Origin: Aureimonas ureilytica DSM 18598 = NBRC 106430
GTDB lineage: Bacteria > Pseudomonadota > Alphaproteobacteria > Rhizobiales > Rhizobiaceae
Assembly (NCBI RefSeq): GCF_000382705.1
Contig: NZ_ARQE01000009.1
Coordinates: 124,001-188,000 of the forward strand
Reading direction: 5' to 3'
DNA length: 64,000 nucleotides
In this document: one piece after another, positions 63,780 to 64,000 of the stretch
Layout: each line of letters opens with the position of its first letter
How positions within the stretch are numbered: position 1 is the first letter of the stretch
Notes under the pieces: generated by a model
What the model saw: the letters and a program-made list of their open reading frames with translations, nothing else
Databases searched by the model: none
Told to the model about the DNA's origin: nothing
Translations under genes and position numbers: made by a program

Positions 63780-64000
63780 ACGCGAGACGGAGACAGTCCG
63801 GCGAAGGTGAGACCCGACGCGAGGCGATTGGAATTTTTCCAACCGCTATGCGTTAAATCCTTGACTTGGCGGAGCGAAAGCACAAACACCGCCGAACGTG
63901 TCGGAACGAAGTGCTGGTAAGGGGCCGCCCTTTCGGACGGCGAATAGGGAAGAGGTCGGCGACCGCAGGGCCAGCTTATGGTTAAGCGGTTCTTAACGGC
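63780..64000. other. Region downstream of dnaG, presumed rpoD upstream region
   Basis: No gene starts within these bases. Seen here are an inverted repeat TTGGAA-TTT-TTCCAA (63828-63842), a -35-like TTGACT (63861-63866) with a weak -10 (AAACAC, 63884-63889), and a CtrA-type site at the end. In related genomes rpoD follows dnaG. Confidence 0.5.
63982..63996. promoter_or_regulatory. CtrA-type site ahead of presumed rpoD
   Basis: TTAA-GCGGTTC-TTAA matches TTAA-N7-TTAA fully and is part of the inverted repeat GTTAAG-CGGTT-CTTAAC (63981-63997). Confidence 0.5.

Overview
The window is a continuous piece of a high-GC alphaproteobacterial chromosome. Gene content and order point to Hyphomicrobiales (Rhizobiales), perhaps near Aurantimonas/Aureimonas. 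The main pointers are the PetP/PetR-like regulator pair beside a branched-chain aminotransferase, trxB next to an LsrB/VtlR-type LysR gene, greA next to an LpsB-type glycosyltransferase, dnaG at the end where rpoD normally follows, a BA14K-like protein, and TTAA-N7-TTAA (CtrA-type) sites. The genus is an inference from memory of gene neighbourhoods, not a search result. Nearly everything is chromosomal core; there is no phage, IS element, CRISPR array, rRNA or tRNA that I can see.

Layout. 1-2.6 kb: end of the cytochrome bc1 operon (petA partial, petB, petC), then a membrane diguanylate cyclase. 4.5-8.3 kb (minus): rplY-pth-ychF and two MaoC-like hotdog genes, with a hairpin-rich leader in front of rplY. 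8.4-14.2 kb: HAD hydrolase, prs, an M24-family protein, and the coupled lgt-midA-pgeF set. 14.3-21.4 kb: ubiK, then ybjN-proC-csaA, a histidine kinase/response regulator/MarR set facing ilvE across a likely MarR operator, and a metallo-beta-lactamase-fold hydrolase. 21.4-24.6 kb: BA14K-like protein under a palindromic CtrA-like site, cold-shock gene, and three small secreted proteins, two with the same C-terminal motif. 24.7-27.4 kb: methionine ABC transporter in the order metQ-metN-metI. 27.4-30.2 kb (minus): a gene of SHOCT type, an ECF sigma/anti-sigma pair and a Bax-inhibitor-1 family protein.

30.2-33 kb is the least ordinary part: a 17-bp inverted repeat, three small exported proteins that all start at TTG or GTG, and an A/T-rich DUF4238-type gene that looks acquired. 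33-45 kb: long-form uvrB, an extensin-like protein, a series of secreted or periplasmic proteins (Asp/Arg-repeat protein, DUF1176, Cu/Zn SOD, PRC-barrel), GST, aspartate aminotransferase and chrA. 45.2-47.4 kb: trxB and the LsrB/VtlR regulator, followed by an unannotated small RNA with the architecture of AbcR (alpha-r15). 47.8-54.1 kb: ABC exporter, trkH, two glycosyltransferases, a small HD hydrolase and greA. 54.2-61.6 kb: carB, an XRE regulator with a possible small ORF, a tyrosine phosphatase, carA, yqeY and chorismate mutase. 61.8-64 kb: dnaG and the region presumed to precede rpoD.

The strongest non-routine observation is the AbcR-type sRNA at about 45216-45335 (minus), with a palindromic T-N11-A LysR box upstream. 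Next are a terminator-like hairpin inside the rplY leader, the shared TPSNGxVPGQ tail of two small secreted proteins, the low-GC DUF4238 gene, and palindromic CtrA-like and MarR-type operators.
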